From Delphinapterus leucas (lineage: Eukaryota > Chordata > Mammalia > Artiodactyla > Monodontidae): a stretch of DNA of 64,000 bases. Shown one piece after another: positions 24,000-34,982 of this stretch. Location of the stretch: NCBI RefSeq assembly GCF_002288925.2, contig NW_022098092.1, forward strand, positions 291,825 to 355,824, written 5' to 3'. The stretch's first letter is position 1. Each line of letters opens with the position of its first letter. A model generated the notes under the pieces. It searched no databases, had not been told where the DNA came from, and was given only the letters and a program-made list of their open reading frames with translations. Both the position numbers and the translations under genes were made by a program.

Positions 24000-24800
24000 A
24001 TCTCCTATTCCTGGAACTGGTGCACCTTCAGAATTTGGCTTTTAGTCTTCAGCATGTGTGTATAGAATGTGTTGAATGTGTAGAATATGGTGGGGCTTAT
24101 AAAACAAGATTTCAGAGGAAGGATGTGAATACTGCCCAGGCAGACTAAGCTGGGACCAGGGAGGGATGGACAGGAAAGGAACGGAGGGAGCCAACTTCTG
24201 GGCAGTGTCTAGAGATAATGAGGGCCTTTCTGATGATGTTTAAGCTGAGAATTTATCCACTTCTGGGCATATACTCAAAGGACTTGAAAGCAGGGACTCG
24301 AACATATGTTTGTACACCCATTGTTCATAATGGCATTATTCACAACAGCCAAAAGGTGGAAACAGCCCAAGGGTCCATTGAGGGATGAATGGGTAAGTAA
24401 AAGGTGGTCTATCCATACAATGGAATATTATTCAGCCTGAAAAAGGAAGGAAATTTCAGCATATGCCACAACATGGGTGAACCTTGAAGATGTTACACTA
24501 AGTAAAATAAGCCAGTCACAAAAGGACAAACATTGTATGACTGCATTTATACGAGGTACCTGGAGTAGTCAAATTCATAGAGACAAAAAGTAGAATGGAG
24601 GTTGCCAGGGGCGGGGGCGGAGGGAGGAATGAGAGTTATTGTTTAATGGGGACAGAGTTTGTTTTACAAGATGAAAAATTCTGGATGATGTTGATGGTTG
24701 CACAACAATGTAAATATACTTAATATCACCAAACTGTGCACTTAAAAGTGGTTAGAATGGTAAAATTTATGTTCTGTATATTTTACCACAATAAAAATGT
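24000..24800. repeat. Right arm of a long inverted duplication
   Basis: Inverted counterpart of 2852-3650. Positions 24000-24436 match the left arm at about 95% by hand alignment; 24437-24800 match at about 80%. The first 235 bp are not L1 and include the shared phrases 'ggcttataaaacaa' and 'cgaacggagg'-like context around 24180. Homology ends abruptly at the L1 poly(A) end on one side and at 'tcctattcctgg' on the other. Confidence 0.85.
24236..24800 (+). mobile_element. L1 fragment, ORF2 end and 3'UTR (old L1M type)
   Basis: Sense landmarks: 'cacttctgggcatatactca', 'attcacaacagccaaaaggt', 'caatggaatattattcagcc', 'ggttgccaggggcggggg', and the end 'attttaccacaataaaaatg'. 5'-truncated at the same L1 position as the copy at 2852-3400. 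Confidence 0.88.
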
Positions 24801-26526
24801 TTTTTAAGTTGGGAATTTATAAATTAAACATCAGGTCCTGTCCCCAAGCACACCTTGGAGGGGTGCCATAGGCTCCATGACCCCTGCACGGCCCTTCCCT
24901 CTGAGCTGCCTCCCTGGCTGATGGGACAGGGCGGGACAGGTCAGTCTGCAGAGTCACCCTGAGATCTGAGGGAGGGTGAACATTGGTGCTGGTGAGCGCT
25001 CAGCTCCGCGCCCAGCCCCGCAGTCAGCATCTCTCCCTCACCTGGCACTGCTGGCCACCCCAGTTGCCCAACTCATGGGGGGCAACTTGGGTGGGGGGTG
25101 TGATGCATGGGGTGAATGAAGTGCAGGCACAGTTTTGGAGGCTTTCACGGAGAGGGGGTGGCAGTGTTGGAAATGATCTTTGAAGCTCAAGGCCAAAAAC
25201 TACAAGGTCTCTCACAGTCAGATAGTACTATTCCCCTATTCCTCTACTGCCTTGTCTCTCCCCGTTGAGGCCGAGGCCCGGAAAGGATTAAAGTGAAATG
25301 ATGCTCTCAAGCCCTGAGGGCAGTGCCTGACCCCCAGGAAGCCATCAGTAAAGGTGAGTTACACTTGTCCTTGGTATCCTTGCGCTCACGGTCATCTGCA
25401 CCAGTTTCCCCTCACCCTCTGAGTTCTGTCCATTTCTTCCCCAAACACACAGCTGCTCCAGCAGTCCCCCACCTTTTCCAGCTCAGCAACTACTCCCAAA
25501 GTAAGGGGTGCGCACTCCCAGGAGAGGATGTTGTGGGATGCACACCTGGGGCATTAGATAACATCATCTCACTTTGGAGAATGTTGCCCTGCTCTGGTTC
25601 TTTCTGGAGGATGTCAAGGAGAAAGTCTCATGTTTGTGCTGGTGTGTCCTTAACACCTGTCTAACTCTCGCTGACTCTGAGACTCCAGCAAGCTGCAGTG
25701 TCTGGTTATAATTTAATAACTTCCTTTCCTTGTATTTATTTTTAGGGTTTCTTTCTATTTTTGGCAAATGGAACTGGTTTTCTATTTACTGTAGTATATA
25801 ACATTTACTTTTAAAGTAGCTTTTAGTGAAGAAAACCTGTATCAGTTTAAAGAGAAATATTAAATCAGTAATACGAGAAGAAGCATGTGGCTCTGGCAGG
25901 AATCGTGAGGGGGGCCTGCAGCGGGGTGCACCCTAGGAATTTCTACACCTCCTCCAAGTGCTTGCTTAAGTTTTCCCTGACGTCCCACCCCACAAACAAG
26001 ACAGCGCGAATAGCAGCTGATGTCCATGGCACGTGTCACACTGTATGGAACTTGCGTCTTTGTAGGTCTAAAGAATACACTTCCTAAGACAGGGAACAAG
26101 GCGGGGCCGTTGCTGGGCCCCCAGCCTCCAGCTCAGAGCCGGCCCAGAGCAGACATCAGGGAGTGTTTGTCACTTCAAGGCTGCTGGCTGACAGGGGTGG
26201 AAGGGTCTCCTTTCAGGAGCAGGGACCTGTAAGCCCCCGGCGTTTCTGTAAAGTGAGGTCAGCGTTTCCCAGACCTCTCTCTTTCCCAAAGACCCCCTTG
26301 GTCCGGGCAGCAGAAACTCCTGTTTGTGACTCTAAAGATGTCAGTTCAGGAAGGGAACAGGGAGTTCCCTGTGAAAGTGAGGTAACTGAAACTCAACTAA
26401 AGGACTCCAACTCAGCCTCTAAATCAGGATTAATTTAGTCCACGTCTCAACTCACCTTATTATGCGCTTCTTCAACTTAATCTTATAATAATGACAGTAG
26501 TAGTATTCCCACGGCATTTTCAGTTT
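24801..26526. other. Unassigned sequence with one possible L2/MIR scrap
   Basis: No gene was recognised. The segment 25300-25345 ('gagggcagtgcctgaccccc' then 'gccatcagtaaa') resembles an L2/MIR end. Forward frames at 25323-25664 and 26163-26438 show no domain. The region near 25900-26300 is GC-richer but does not look like a CpG island. Confidence 0.4.
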
Positions 26527-26545
26527 TATATATATATATATATAT
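26527..26545. repeat. (TA)n microsatellite
   Basis: About nine TA units. Short, possibly length-variable. Confidence 0.85.
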
Positions 26546-26564
26546 TGCATGTGTTTTTAAATTT

Positions 26565-26665
26565 ATTCTTCAGAATAAGCCCCTGATGGAGGAGGGACTG
26601 TTATCCCCATTTTATAGCTGGGAAATCTGAGGCTCTAGCTTGCCCCACTATTGTGCAGCTAGAAA
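26565..26665 (-). repeat. MIR SINE fragment
   Basis: The reverse-complement core 'ttatccccattttatagctg' with 'ggaaatctgaggctct' and 'attgtgcagctagaaaaggg' identifies MIR. Confidence 0.75.
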
Positions 26666-26689
26666 AGGGACACACACTGCCTTCTCCTG

Positions 26690-27290
26690 ATTCCCACACC
26701 TGTTCTGCTGCCCCACTCGGCCTGCTGTGTCATCAGCTAACCTTCAGACAAGGCTGCACACTACCTGGCCTGGACTGGCAAGGTTAGAGTTGCTCTGACA
26801 GCCCCTCTTGGGTAGCAGGAAATATTATGGATCCCATACAGACACACTCTCAGTTCCAAATGGACTATGATGGTGGCTCTGATGTTTTCAAGTGTGGCCA
26901 AGGGGCAGCAGGTGCAGGGTCACCACCCCCAGCTACAAGGACCCAGGAAACAGCAAACTCTTTGGCCCATGGACTGGCGAGACCCAGAAGCAGGGGACCC
27001 TGACACCTGGGCTGGGGACAAGGGTGTGGCCTCATCACTTGCACTCCAGCCCCTGGAAAGCACAAAGCCGGGGGTACCCAGGCCGGTCTCAGTTTTCTGC
27101 ATCTGTGTTTGGAAGCACTGGGACCCTCAGAGTGATCACACGAAGAAAGGTCAGCTCTTTCTTTTGTGGCAGCTATAGAAAAAGAAAAGACAAAACTCAG
27201 CATTAAAAAACAAGCTACTCCAACGGCAAGGACAGTGGCAACAGCTGCTTCTCCTCCCTCTAACAGCCAGCACGCAGGTGTGTCTGCTCA
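26690..27290. other. Unassigned GC-rich sequence
   Basis: Several overlapping frames of about 100 codons occur on both strands (26865-27206). They are mutually exclusive, lack recognisable motifs and look like a by-product of GC-rich DNA with few stops. Confidence 0.4.
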
Positions 27291-27294
27291 TCTG

Positions 27295-27375
27295 GTCCTC
27301 ATAGCAGCCCACGAGTCCTGTTCATGTTCTATTTTAATGATGTGGAAACAGGCAAAGCAAGGGAAGAGATGGAGA
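27295..27375 (-). repeat. Possible MIR fragment
   Basis: The sequence 'tggtcctcatagcagcccac' followed by 'ttaatgatgtggaaacaggc' resembles the reverse-complement MIR core. Short and diverged. Confidence 0.45.
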
Positions 27376-27691
27376 GGAGTTTAGAAGGGTGGCCAGGCAG
27401 CCCCTGGGGATGGTTGATGACAGTGGTGACTTCACGTGTCGAGTTCAAGTGCCTCTGAGGTTCATCGCTTGGAAGACAGATGAGTGTTATCCTTCACTGA
27501 GATGGGATCCACAATGGAGCAGCAGGGAGGCCTGAGGAGTGGGTTGGTGTGGACGTGTAAGAGACTTTCTCCTAGGTTTTCTGGTGTCTTGTTTTCTGAT
27601 GTATGCACTGCACATGAAGGTCTGGAGTTGATCAGGAAGCTGGACTGTTTCCAAGGTCACCAGGGTCCCCGTGTTAGTCACTGGTTAATAT
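27376..27691. other. Unassigned unique sequence
   Basis: About 315 bp with no recognised gene or repeat before the next L1 fragment. Confidence 0.35.
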
Positions 27692-27870
27692 TTAGTATCA
27701 CACAAAGGGACAAATCCTACATGATCCCATTTATATTAGTAATCTAAAATAGTCAAACTTGTCGAAGCAGAGAGTGGCATGGTGGCTGCCAGGGGCTAGA
27801 GGGAGGGGGAAATGGGGAGGTGATGGCCAAAGGGTGCAGAGTTACAGTTATGCAAGATAAGTAAGTTCTG

Positions 27871-28230
27871 GCTTCCCTGGTGGCACAGTGGCTAAAAATC
27901 TGCCTGCCAATGCAGGGGACACAGGTTTGAGCCCTGGTCCGGGAAGATCCCACATGCCGCAGAGCAGCTAAGCCCGTGCACCACAACTGCTGAGCCTGTG
28001 CTCTAGAGCCCATGAGCCACAACTACTGAACCCATGCACCACAACTACTGAAGCTTGCATGCCTAGAGCCTGTGCTCTGCAACAAGAGAAGCCACCGCAA
28101 TGAGAGGCCCGCACACCGCAACGAAGAGTAGCCCCCGCTCACTGCAACTAGAGAAAGCCTGTGTGCAGCAACGAAGACCCAACGCAGCCAAAAATAAATA
28201 AAATAAATAAATAAGTAAATTTTAAAAAGA
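27871..28230 (+). mobile_element. CHR-type SINE (long form) inside an L1
   Basis: It starts GCTTCCCTGGTGGCACAGTGG, which includes an A-box-like element, then 'caggtttgagccctggtccg' around the B box. It continues through repeated 'ccacaactactgaa' units and ends 'cagccaaaaataaataaa'. The target duplication AAGATAAGTAAGTTCTGG (27854-27871) recurs as AAGATAAGTTCTGG (28231-28244), four bases shorter. Confidence 0.92.
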
Positions 28231-28358
28231 AAGATAAGTTCTGGAGATCTACCGCGCCACGTGTAAGCACCATTGTAAGCGCAGTGCCGGTGCTTACAAT
28301 ACTGTATGGTATACATTAATTGTGCTAAGAGTGTAGATCTTATGTTTAGTGTTCTTAT

Positions 28359-28396
28359 CACACACACACACAAATAATAATAATAATAATTAATAA
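28359..28396. repeat. (CA)n and (AAT)n microsatellite
   Basis: About seven CA units followed by about seven AAT-type units. It sits where related L1 3'UTRs carry an A-run, so it probably grew from that. Confidence 0.85.
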
Positions 28397-28594
28397 AGAG
28401 AGCAAGAGGAGACTTTTGGAAGTGATACATCTGTTTATGGCATACATTGTGGTGACGGTTTCATAGATGTATACTTACCTCCAAAATCAAGTTTATATGT
28501 TAAATATGCACAGCTTTTTGTATGTCATTTATATCTCAAAAAAGTGGTTTAAAAAATATATTTAATACCACAAATCTCCCTACCTTCAGCACTC

Positions 28595-28755
28595 CAAATC
28601 CCTCATAGTACTTACTAGATATGTATTCGGTGTTATCACATTGCCCTCCTCCCCCCATTTCCTGCTAGAATGTGGACTCCACGAGGGCAGGTCTCCCTGC
28701 AGTTCTGTTCATTGCTGTGTTCCCAGCGTTAAGGGGCTCAGAACCTGCTAGAATG
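28595..28755 (+). repeat. L2 LINE 3' end
   Basis: Landmarks 'ctagaatgtggactccacga', 'gggcaggtctccctgcag', 'ttcattgctgtgttccca' and 'gctcagaacctgctagaatg' match the L2 3' terminus in sense orientation. Confidence 0.75.
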
Positions 28756-29244
28756 TGCTGTAGGGTCCAGAAAGCACACCCAGGCCAGACCAGGCCTCTT
28801 CTCCTGCCCCACGGTGGACCATGTGGAAGCTGTCCCTGTGAGCCAGGCTCAGCCATGCTGCACAGCAGGCCTGCTGGGAGCCCGGTGTCAGGGGGGTTAT
28901 CTGCGGCTGTGTGAAGAATGCTTTTAAACCCATGCCTGGGTTCTTGACCTTCTGAGAGAGAAAACAGATGCATTGTTTAACCCCTTCTTGCATAAGAGGA
29001 GCCCTATCATCTGGGGTTTTAGGAAGTGGGGTCAAGCTAGAGAATTTCTGGCCCTTGGGCCCCAAGGGTTAACGAGAGCCTGGTGTTCCCAGGACCTGAA
29101 TCTTGTAAGTCCCAGAGATCTCAGCAGGATCTCTGAAGCCCAGCCTCCTCAGAAGCTCACCACCTGTCAGGGTCCTGATTAACAGAAGGCAATGCTTATC
29201 TCCCGAGGGGTTCCAGGTACACATTGTGTGAGGTCGTGAAGGTA
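28756..29244. other. Unassigned unique sequence
   Basis: About 490 bp with no recognised gene or repeat. Confidence 0.35.
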
Positions 29245-29259
29245 GAAGTGATGTTTTCT

Positions 29260-29815
29260 TTTTTTTTAGTTTTTATTGGGGTATAGTTGATTTACAATGT
29301 TGTGTTAGTTTCAGATGTACAGCAAAGTGAATCAGTTATACATATACGTATATCCACTTTTTTTAGATTCTTTTCCATACAGACCATTACAGAGTATTGA
29401 GTAGAGTTCCCTGTGCTATACAGTAGGTTCTTGTTAGTTATCTATTTTATATATAGTAGTGTGTATTTGTCAGTCCCAATCTCCCAATTTATCCCTCCCC
29501 CCCTTCCTTAGCCCCTGGTAACCATAAGTTTGTTTTCTACATCTGTGACTCTACTTCTGTTTCGTAGATAAGTTCATTGGTACCCTTTTTTTTAGATTCC
29601 ACATATAAGCAGTATCATATGATATTTGTCTTTCTGTGTCTGACTTATTTCACTCAGTATGACAATCTCTATGTCCATCCATGTTGCTGCAAATGGCATT
29701 ATTTTGTTCTTTTTATGGCTGAGTAATATTCCATTGTATATATGTACCACATCTTCTTTATCCATTCTGCTGTTGATGGACATTTAGGTTGCTTCCATGT
29801 CCTGGCTATTGTAAG
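29260..29815 (-). mobile_element. Younger L1, 5'-truncated, with target duplication
   Basis: It starts with a T-run and 'tagtttttattggggtatag', and runs through 'cctgtgctatacagtaggtt', 'ttccacatataagcagtatc' and 'gctgagtaatattccattgt', all reverse-complement L1. It is bracketed by GAAGTGATGTTTTCT (29245-29259) and GAAGTCATGTTTTCT (29816-29830), a 15-bp target duplication with one change. Contains only the 3'UTR and the last part of ORF2. Confidence 0.92.
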
Positions 29816-30029
29816 GAAGTCATGTTTTCTTTTGCCACTGGGAGGTCAGGAGCACTCCATAAGACCTGTTATCTGGGCTTTGGATATGCTTTCCAAATCT
29901 AATTAACTTTTAGGGCTCTATTCAAAGTCACTTTTTCACTCATGTTAACAATAATGCATTAAATATGTGGCCCATGTTGTCATTTATGAATCATTTTCAC
30001 AGGGAAAATGCAACACATGGTGTTTTGGA

Positions 30030-30200
30030 AGGAGATTGAGCTTAGAGCTGAAGACTTCTCTTCAAGTACAGGTGCTGCTGTGTGACCTTGGTCAACTCTC
30101 TTAACCTCTCTGAGCTATGCTTCCTTGTCTACAATACTTGCTGCACGGAGTTGCTATAAAGCCTTGGTCACATGGGGGATCTACGGGACACGTTGTTTTT
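30030..30200 (+). repeat. MIR SINE
   Basis: Sense landmarks: 'gtgctgctgtgtgaccttgg', 'ctcttaacctctctgagc' and 'gcacggagttgctataaagc'. Confidence 0.75.
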
Positions 30201-30445
30201 AAAGCATTTGCAGTATGAGTTTAAAAATATAGGAGATGTCCCTTAAAAATCACACTTTCCATGTTCTTTAATAAGTGGGAAGCTCTAGCAGCACAGCTGG
30301 CACTCCTGCATTTTCACAGTTAAGGCTGAGTGACAGCCAAAGCCTTCACATGTAACCCAGGAGGGACAGTGCCTTATAGTGATGTGCTATAATCACATGT
30401 TACATTGAGGAGAAGATACATACTGTTTCTAAAAGGGGTACATCA

Positions 30446-30890
30446 TCGTGGAAGCAACCCAAGTGTCCATCAGCGGATAAGTGGATAAACAAAATATGGT
30501 CTGTACATACAGTGGAATATTATTCAGCCTTAAAAAGAAGGAAATTCTGACACATGCTACAATACAGATGAACCTTCAGGACAGTATGTTAAGTGAAATA
30601 AGCCAGACATAAAAAGACTAATATCATATGATCCACTTATATGAGGTACTTGGAGTTGTCAAATTCATAGAGACAGAAAGTAGAATGGTGGTTTCCAGTG
30701 GCTGGGGGAGGGGCAAAGGGGAGTTATTGCTTAATGGGTAAGGAGTTTCACTTTGGGATGATGAAAAAGTTCTGGAGATAGATGGTGGTGATGGTTGCAA
30801 AACAGTGTAAGTGTACCTAATGCCACTGAGCTGTGCACTTAAAATGGTTAAGATGGTCAATTTTATGTTATGTGTATGTTACCAAAATAG
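30446..30890 (+). mobile_element. L1 3'UTR fragment (old L1M type)
   Basis: Sense landmarks: 'gaagcaacccaagtgtccat', 'gtggaatattattcagcctt', 'gaaataagccagacataaaa' and 'gtgcacttaaaatggttaag'. Same family as the copies at 2.85, 7.9 and 24.2 kb, but without the extra non-L1 segment of the inverted pair. Confidence 0.88.
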
Positions 30891-31320
30891 AAGGCAGGGG
30901 AATACTTGAGCATGATTTGCTAAGTGATGCCCACAGACTGGGGCATTAATTTCAGCCCCTCAGCCTGCACCCTTGCCCACGCCAGTCATTGGAAACCCCA
31001 TGAAACTAGAGACATGCTTCTCTCCCTGACCTCTCCCTACCCAGGCTGGTTTCCCAAAGATGGGAGGCCTCCTGGTATTTACGCCACATGGCCCAGGCAG
31101 GCCAAAGGGCCCGTACCTGCACAGTGTCCAAGGCTGCAAGGGAAGGACCAGATGTTTGAGCTCTTCCTTGTTTATAAACGAAATGTCTGTTCTGATCCAG
31201 ACCCTCTGTGTTTACACGACAGAAAGGGCTGGGGGTGGCTGTGCACATTTGGGAAGCATCCCTGGGCAAGTGCTCTCAGGTGCTCACCGCTCCCCTCTTA
31301 GCCGTGGAGCCTTATGGAAG
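30891..31320. other. Unassigned unique sequence
   Basis: Forward frames at 30924-31301 and 31060-31356 overlap in different phases and have no recognisable domain. No repeat recognised. Confidence 0.35.
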
Positions 31321-31324
31321 TTCA

Positions 31325-31470
31325 TTACCTTCTCTTACCTGTTTCCTCATCTGTAAAACAGAGAAACTAACAATGCCGAGCTCAGAGGGCCCCCTCTCAG
31401 GGAATGTTTGCAAAGCACTCAGAACAGTGCATGCAGCAGCAAGCTCGCAGTGTGTGTTTATTAGCGTTAT
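31325..31470 (+). repeat. MIR SINE
   Basis: Sense landmarks: 'cctgtttcctcatctgtaaa', 'acagagaaactaacaatgcc' and 'tgcaaagcactcagaacagt'. Confidence 0.75.
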
Positions 31471-31475
31471 TCTCC

Positions 31476-32734
31476 TCCCTCTTTTCCTGACTTTTTTCCC
31501 TTCTTGTTTCTGCTGCCTTTTTCCAAACACAGTTTTACTCAGCCTCCAGCAACAGCTCGAGAAAAGAAAGCCAAATCCACGGACATCTTGGGCTCTCTGA
31601 GAAAATAAACTCATCTCCACGCATTTAATGAAAAGCAGATTTTTTGAAAACACTTAAAATTCAGAATGTTTGTTATTCTTTGTTGGTACATAAAGAAATC
31701 TGTCTTTCACTCACATATTACCTAGCCTGCTGTAAAAAACCCTTGTCGTGGCTAAAAGGTGTGCAGCTCTCAAAATCACTGGAATCCCAAAGCAAAACAG
31801 CCCATTAAGGCTGCTAAAGTTCAATTACACTTAAAAAAATATTTCCCTTTATTTAGCTGTGCAGTGAGGCGTGAAATTGCACCTAACCATCCACTTACTA
31901 GGCCCTTTGAACATTTCATCCTCCCCAGCATTTGGGCAAGGTACACCGTACCAGCCTTCAGCTGGTTCTGCTTTGCTAATTATTCCAAATAAATATTAAA
32001 TGCTCCTTCCTTTTTCTCTCCTTTTTCTGCAGTTGTCTGCTGTTCATAAATGTTCACTAATTTTCATACCAATTTCCATTTTGGCTCTAGTTCTGAAGAG
32101 GGATCCATGGGGACATTTGTTAATGAAAAATCCGGGAAATTTGATTTGGGAACCATTCTTTTTATACAAGCATTTAATTGTTGAAAGGATCTGATGTGTA
32201 ATTTGTAGTTAAATTTGTTAAATCCTGGAAGGTTTCGATTTTTGTGTGTTTTTGTTGTTCCAGTAATGCAGTCAAAATTAAGTTAAAAATATTTCCAACT
32301 TTGTGTTTGGCCTGGTTTTGTATTTTCATCAGCTGTTATGGATAGGGAATATTGAATAGCCCAACAATAGTAATTTAGGGATTTCAGAGCTCGATGGGGA
32401 TGATTAATAGAAACCTGAAGCTTTTAACATAATATTTTGTTAAAAATGTTTCCTCTTATTTTACCTGATTTAATACAGATTCTTCTCTTTTGTTCTTTAT
32501 TTCTTTAAATGACTGAAATAAGTTAAATGCATACAGGTTTATCTTAGCCTCAAATGCAAAGATAAAAGGAATCAATATGAAAAGCTCCCTGTAAGTTATA
32601 TCAATGACAGAAGAATGTTGAATTTTCATTACTGACCCGGGTAAATGCCTCAGCTGCTTTTGTTTAAAAGCTGTGTTGCGAATTGGGCCTGATTGCTGGG
32701 GAAAAAACCTCTGACTTAACCTCTTGGAGAGATA
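31476..32734. other. Repeat-free AT-rich block, candidate conserved non-coding DNA
   Basis: About 1.25 kb with no recognisable transposon, unusual for this window. It is AT-rich and rich in TAAT/ATTA-type motifs, and contains a pyrimidine tract ending 'ctgcag' near 32017-32031. No convincing open frame is present. The texture resembles conserved vertebrate enhancers, but conservation cannot be judged from one sequence. Confidence 0.35.
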
Positions 32735-32739
32735 ATGCC

Positions 32740-32840
32740 ATCTGTGAATGGTAGTAATAAAACAAGAGTTAAATTATGTGGAAATGTTTACCATGCATGG
32801 CACAGAGCAAGTGTTGAATATATGGCTGCTTTTATCATAA
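32740..32840 (+). repeat. MIR SINE fragment
   Basis: 'gtgaatggtagtaataaaac' followed by 'atggcacagagcaagtgttg' matches the 3' half of MIR in sense orientation. Confidence 0.55.
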
Positions 32841-32849
32841 TTTCTTCCA

Positions 32850-32935
32850 AAATGTTGAATAAGCTCCTACTATTTGCCAGGAGCTATGCTAGGGGCCAAG
32901 AATGCAGTGCTGAGCGATTCAAAACCAAATTTGCA
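32850..32935 (-). repeat. L2/MIR3-type 3'-end fragment
   Basis: 'aagctcctactatttgccag' followed by 'gagctatgctaggggccaag' is the reverse complement of the L2 terminus. Confidence 0.65.
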
Positions 32936-33134
32936 GGACTGTGATTGCTTGGGCAGAAACTTTTGGAGCAGCTTTTTCAAATACAGCTTGTCCATGTCTC
33001 CCCCTGACGTTTTACCTGAAGTCCTGTGTTGAACTGGTGTAGAATTCTCTGTGTGTGTTTTCTAATGTTTTCTCTGTGTGTTGCACTCCTGTTATATCGA
33101 ATAGGAAAAAAGTACAACAGTTGTCCCTAGTACT

Positions 33135-33320
33135 TATTGAGATCACATGGTATGGTTGCCGAGACTGCTTCATACTCATTCCCTCATTTCTTCCTCTCAC
33201 AAACTCCTTATGAGGAAAATACTGTTGTCTTCCTCGAGTTACAGAAGAGGAAACCGAGGCCCAGAGAGGTGAGGCAAATTGCCCAAGGTCACAGAGCTTG
33301 AAGCAACTTATGGATGGGGC
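33135..33320 (-). repeat. MIR SINE
   Basis: The reverse-complement core 'aagaggaaaccgaggcccag' is followed by 'aattgcccaaggtcacagag'. A 176-codon open frame at 33298-33828 starts in its last bases. Confidence 0.85.
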
Positions 33321-34980
33321 ACCTCTGTATAAACTGTTGCAGGTTGGCTACCCCGATCTCTCCAAAGTAGAGAAATTCTTTAAAATATCCGAAAACATTC
33401 CCACAGTGTCCAAGCTACTAAAAATTGCTTCTATGTTTCCAGAGAGCAATATTCATTCACCTTGCCACCGAGTAGCCCTTGCCTGGGCAGAATCACCTTG
33501 TGGTTATCCAGGCCCAGCACCTGCTCAAGCCCAGTTGGGGAAAGCAGGAGGTACAGGGGAGTGGCAGGTCCCTTGGCCCCCTCCACCCAGACCCTCTTCT
33601 CTGCACTGGGAGGTGGGCCAGCCTTGCCACTGCTGCCCCTTGTGGTGTAAAGCCATTACAGTCAGGAGAGGTGACCAGGAGATGGCTTGCCCAATTCTCA
33701 ACAGTGACCAGCCTGGAAACACACGCTGCAGCTCTCTGGAGTGTCCTTTTGGCTGTATTGTCAGGGAAAATGACCTGCTCCCTAGGGGAAAGGCAGCACC
33801 AGGAATTCAGTTCCTGGGCTGCAGCTAGTTCCCATCTCTACACAATCACACAGAAGGCACCTGGCCCTGCTGCCAAAACCGCAAAGTGGCTTGTTTCTGC
33901 TCCCCAGCCTTCGTTAGAGAAGGGCTCTCTTAAAGGTGGTGCCACCATCCAGACTTTCCCATGGGAATTTCTCCTGTTTATTTCCTTAAGTTAAAAAAAA
34001 AAAAAGTGCTGGTATGAAATGAGATGCCCCACTCACTGGCCCGCAAAACTCAAATATCACAAAATAGGGGGAGGGGGCCCAGGAGATCTTGGGTATCCGT
34101 CTTTCCTCCCCCAGTGGACTGCAAACATATCAGCAAGGTCTGGGACTTACGGTTTTTTCCCCTATATGTCCTAAAAACATATGGTTGGTAAAGTTGATAA
34201 GACCTTCTTTAAAATGTGAAGGACAAAAAATATATACGTTTGTTTTTCCCGTGGGAGCAGGTATAAGGCAAGAAAAAGAAAGAAAATGGGTTTTATGGGT
34301 ATGTCCATTTCCATTGGAACACAAGGCAACTCGGTAGGGGGTAGATATTTGTTAGACTAGATGATGGAGCATTTTGGAAACTAGACTTTCTCAACACTTT
34401 GAATCTTAAAGTGGGGAGATTTGCCACACACAATGAACATCCTTTACTGTGTCACCCTCTCACAGAGCCTCTTCTGACAGCCCAAATTATGTCTCCTAGT
34501 TGGAATTAGCAGGTTATTGGGATTGGTTTTTTCACTTGACAGAACTTTCCTTACAGGTTTTGTGTGTGTTGGCATAGACCCCATGCCCATCATGGCTAAT
34601 GGTCATGAGCCTACTGCCTGGTACTGCTCTGTCCCTGTGGGCTGCAGACTGCTGTTGGGCCCTAGGCCAGGGCCAGCTCTCCCCTACAGGGAGGGGCACT
34701 GCTGTGCTCATCTTTACAAAGGATTTTTTTCTGCTTTTTCCCTTGAGGTAAAAAATTATGGGCTCTGTAAAGCCTTCTCGGCCTGAGAAAGGTGCTTCTG
34801 TATTAGGTCTACTGTACAATGTTTATTTTATTAAGCCTGGGGATTCTCTCTCTGTACAGGGAAAGTCTCTGGGTTCATGGCAGTTCCAGTGGCTGTTGGA
34901 AATGATTAGGCCAAAGCAGAAATAAACACCCTATGAACATAATAACTTGGCTTTCCCAGATAAATTCCAAGTTAAGTGCC
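33321..34980. other. Unassigned sequence with two overlapping long frames and an A-run
   Basis: Two forward frames overlap: 33298-33828 (176 codons) and 33479-33994 (171 codons). A run of 13 A lies at 33992-34004. Neither frame shows a recognisable domain, the first starts inside a MIR, and no AATAAA signal precedes the A-run. An old retrocopy is possible but not supported. Confidence 0.35.
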
Positions 34981-34982
34981 TT

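Larger units (their letters stand above)
27692..28552 (+). mobile_element. L1 3'UTR fragment, split by a SINE
   Basis: The left part (27692-27870) has 'aaagggacaaatcctacat' and 'tggctgccaggggctagagg'. The right part (28231-28552) has 'aagttctggagatctaccg' and 'gtagatcttatgtttagtgt' and ends 'catttatatctcaaaaaag'. The parts are in order, so the SINE landed within an existing L1 3' end. Confidence 0.85.

Noticed and set aside
25880..26320. Possible CpG island or promoter
   Set aside because: The region is only moderately GC-rich, with scattered CpGs, no obvious promoter layout and no adjoining exon.
26865..27206. Several frames of about 100 codons on both strands
   Set aside because: They overlap in competing phases in GC-rich DNA with few stops; no splice sites, domains or homology were recognised.
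27871..28230. Spaced 'ccacaactactga' units resembling a CRISPR-like array
   Set aside because: They are internal repeats of the long CHR SINE and recur in other SINE copies; spacing and context do not fit CRISPR in a mammalian genome.
33298..33994. Two overlapping open frames of 176 and 171 codons followed by an A-run, possibly a retrogene
   Set aside because: The first starts in a MIR, neither has a recognisable domain, no AATAAA precedes the A-run and no target duplication was found.
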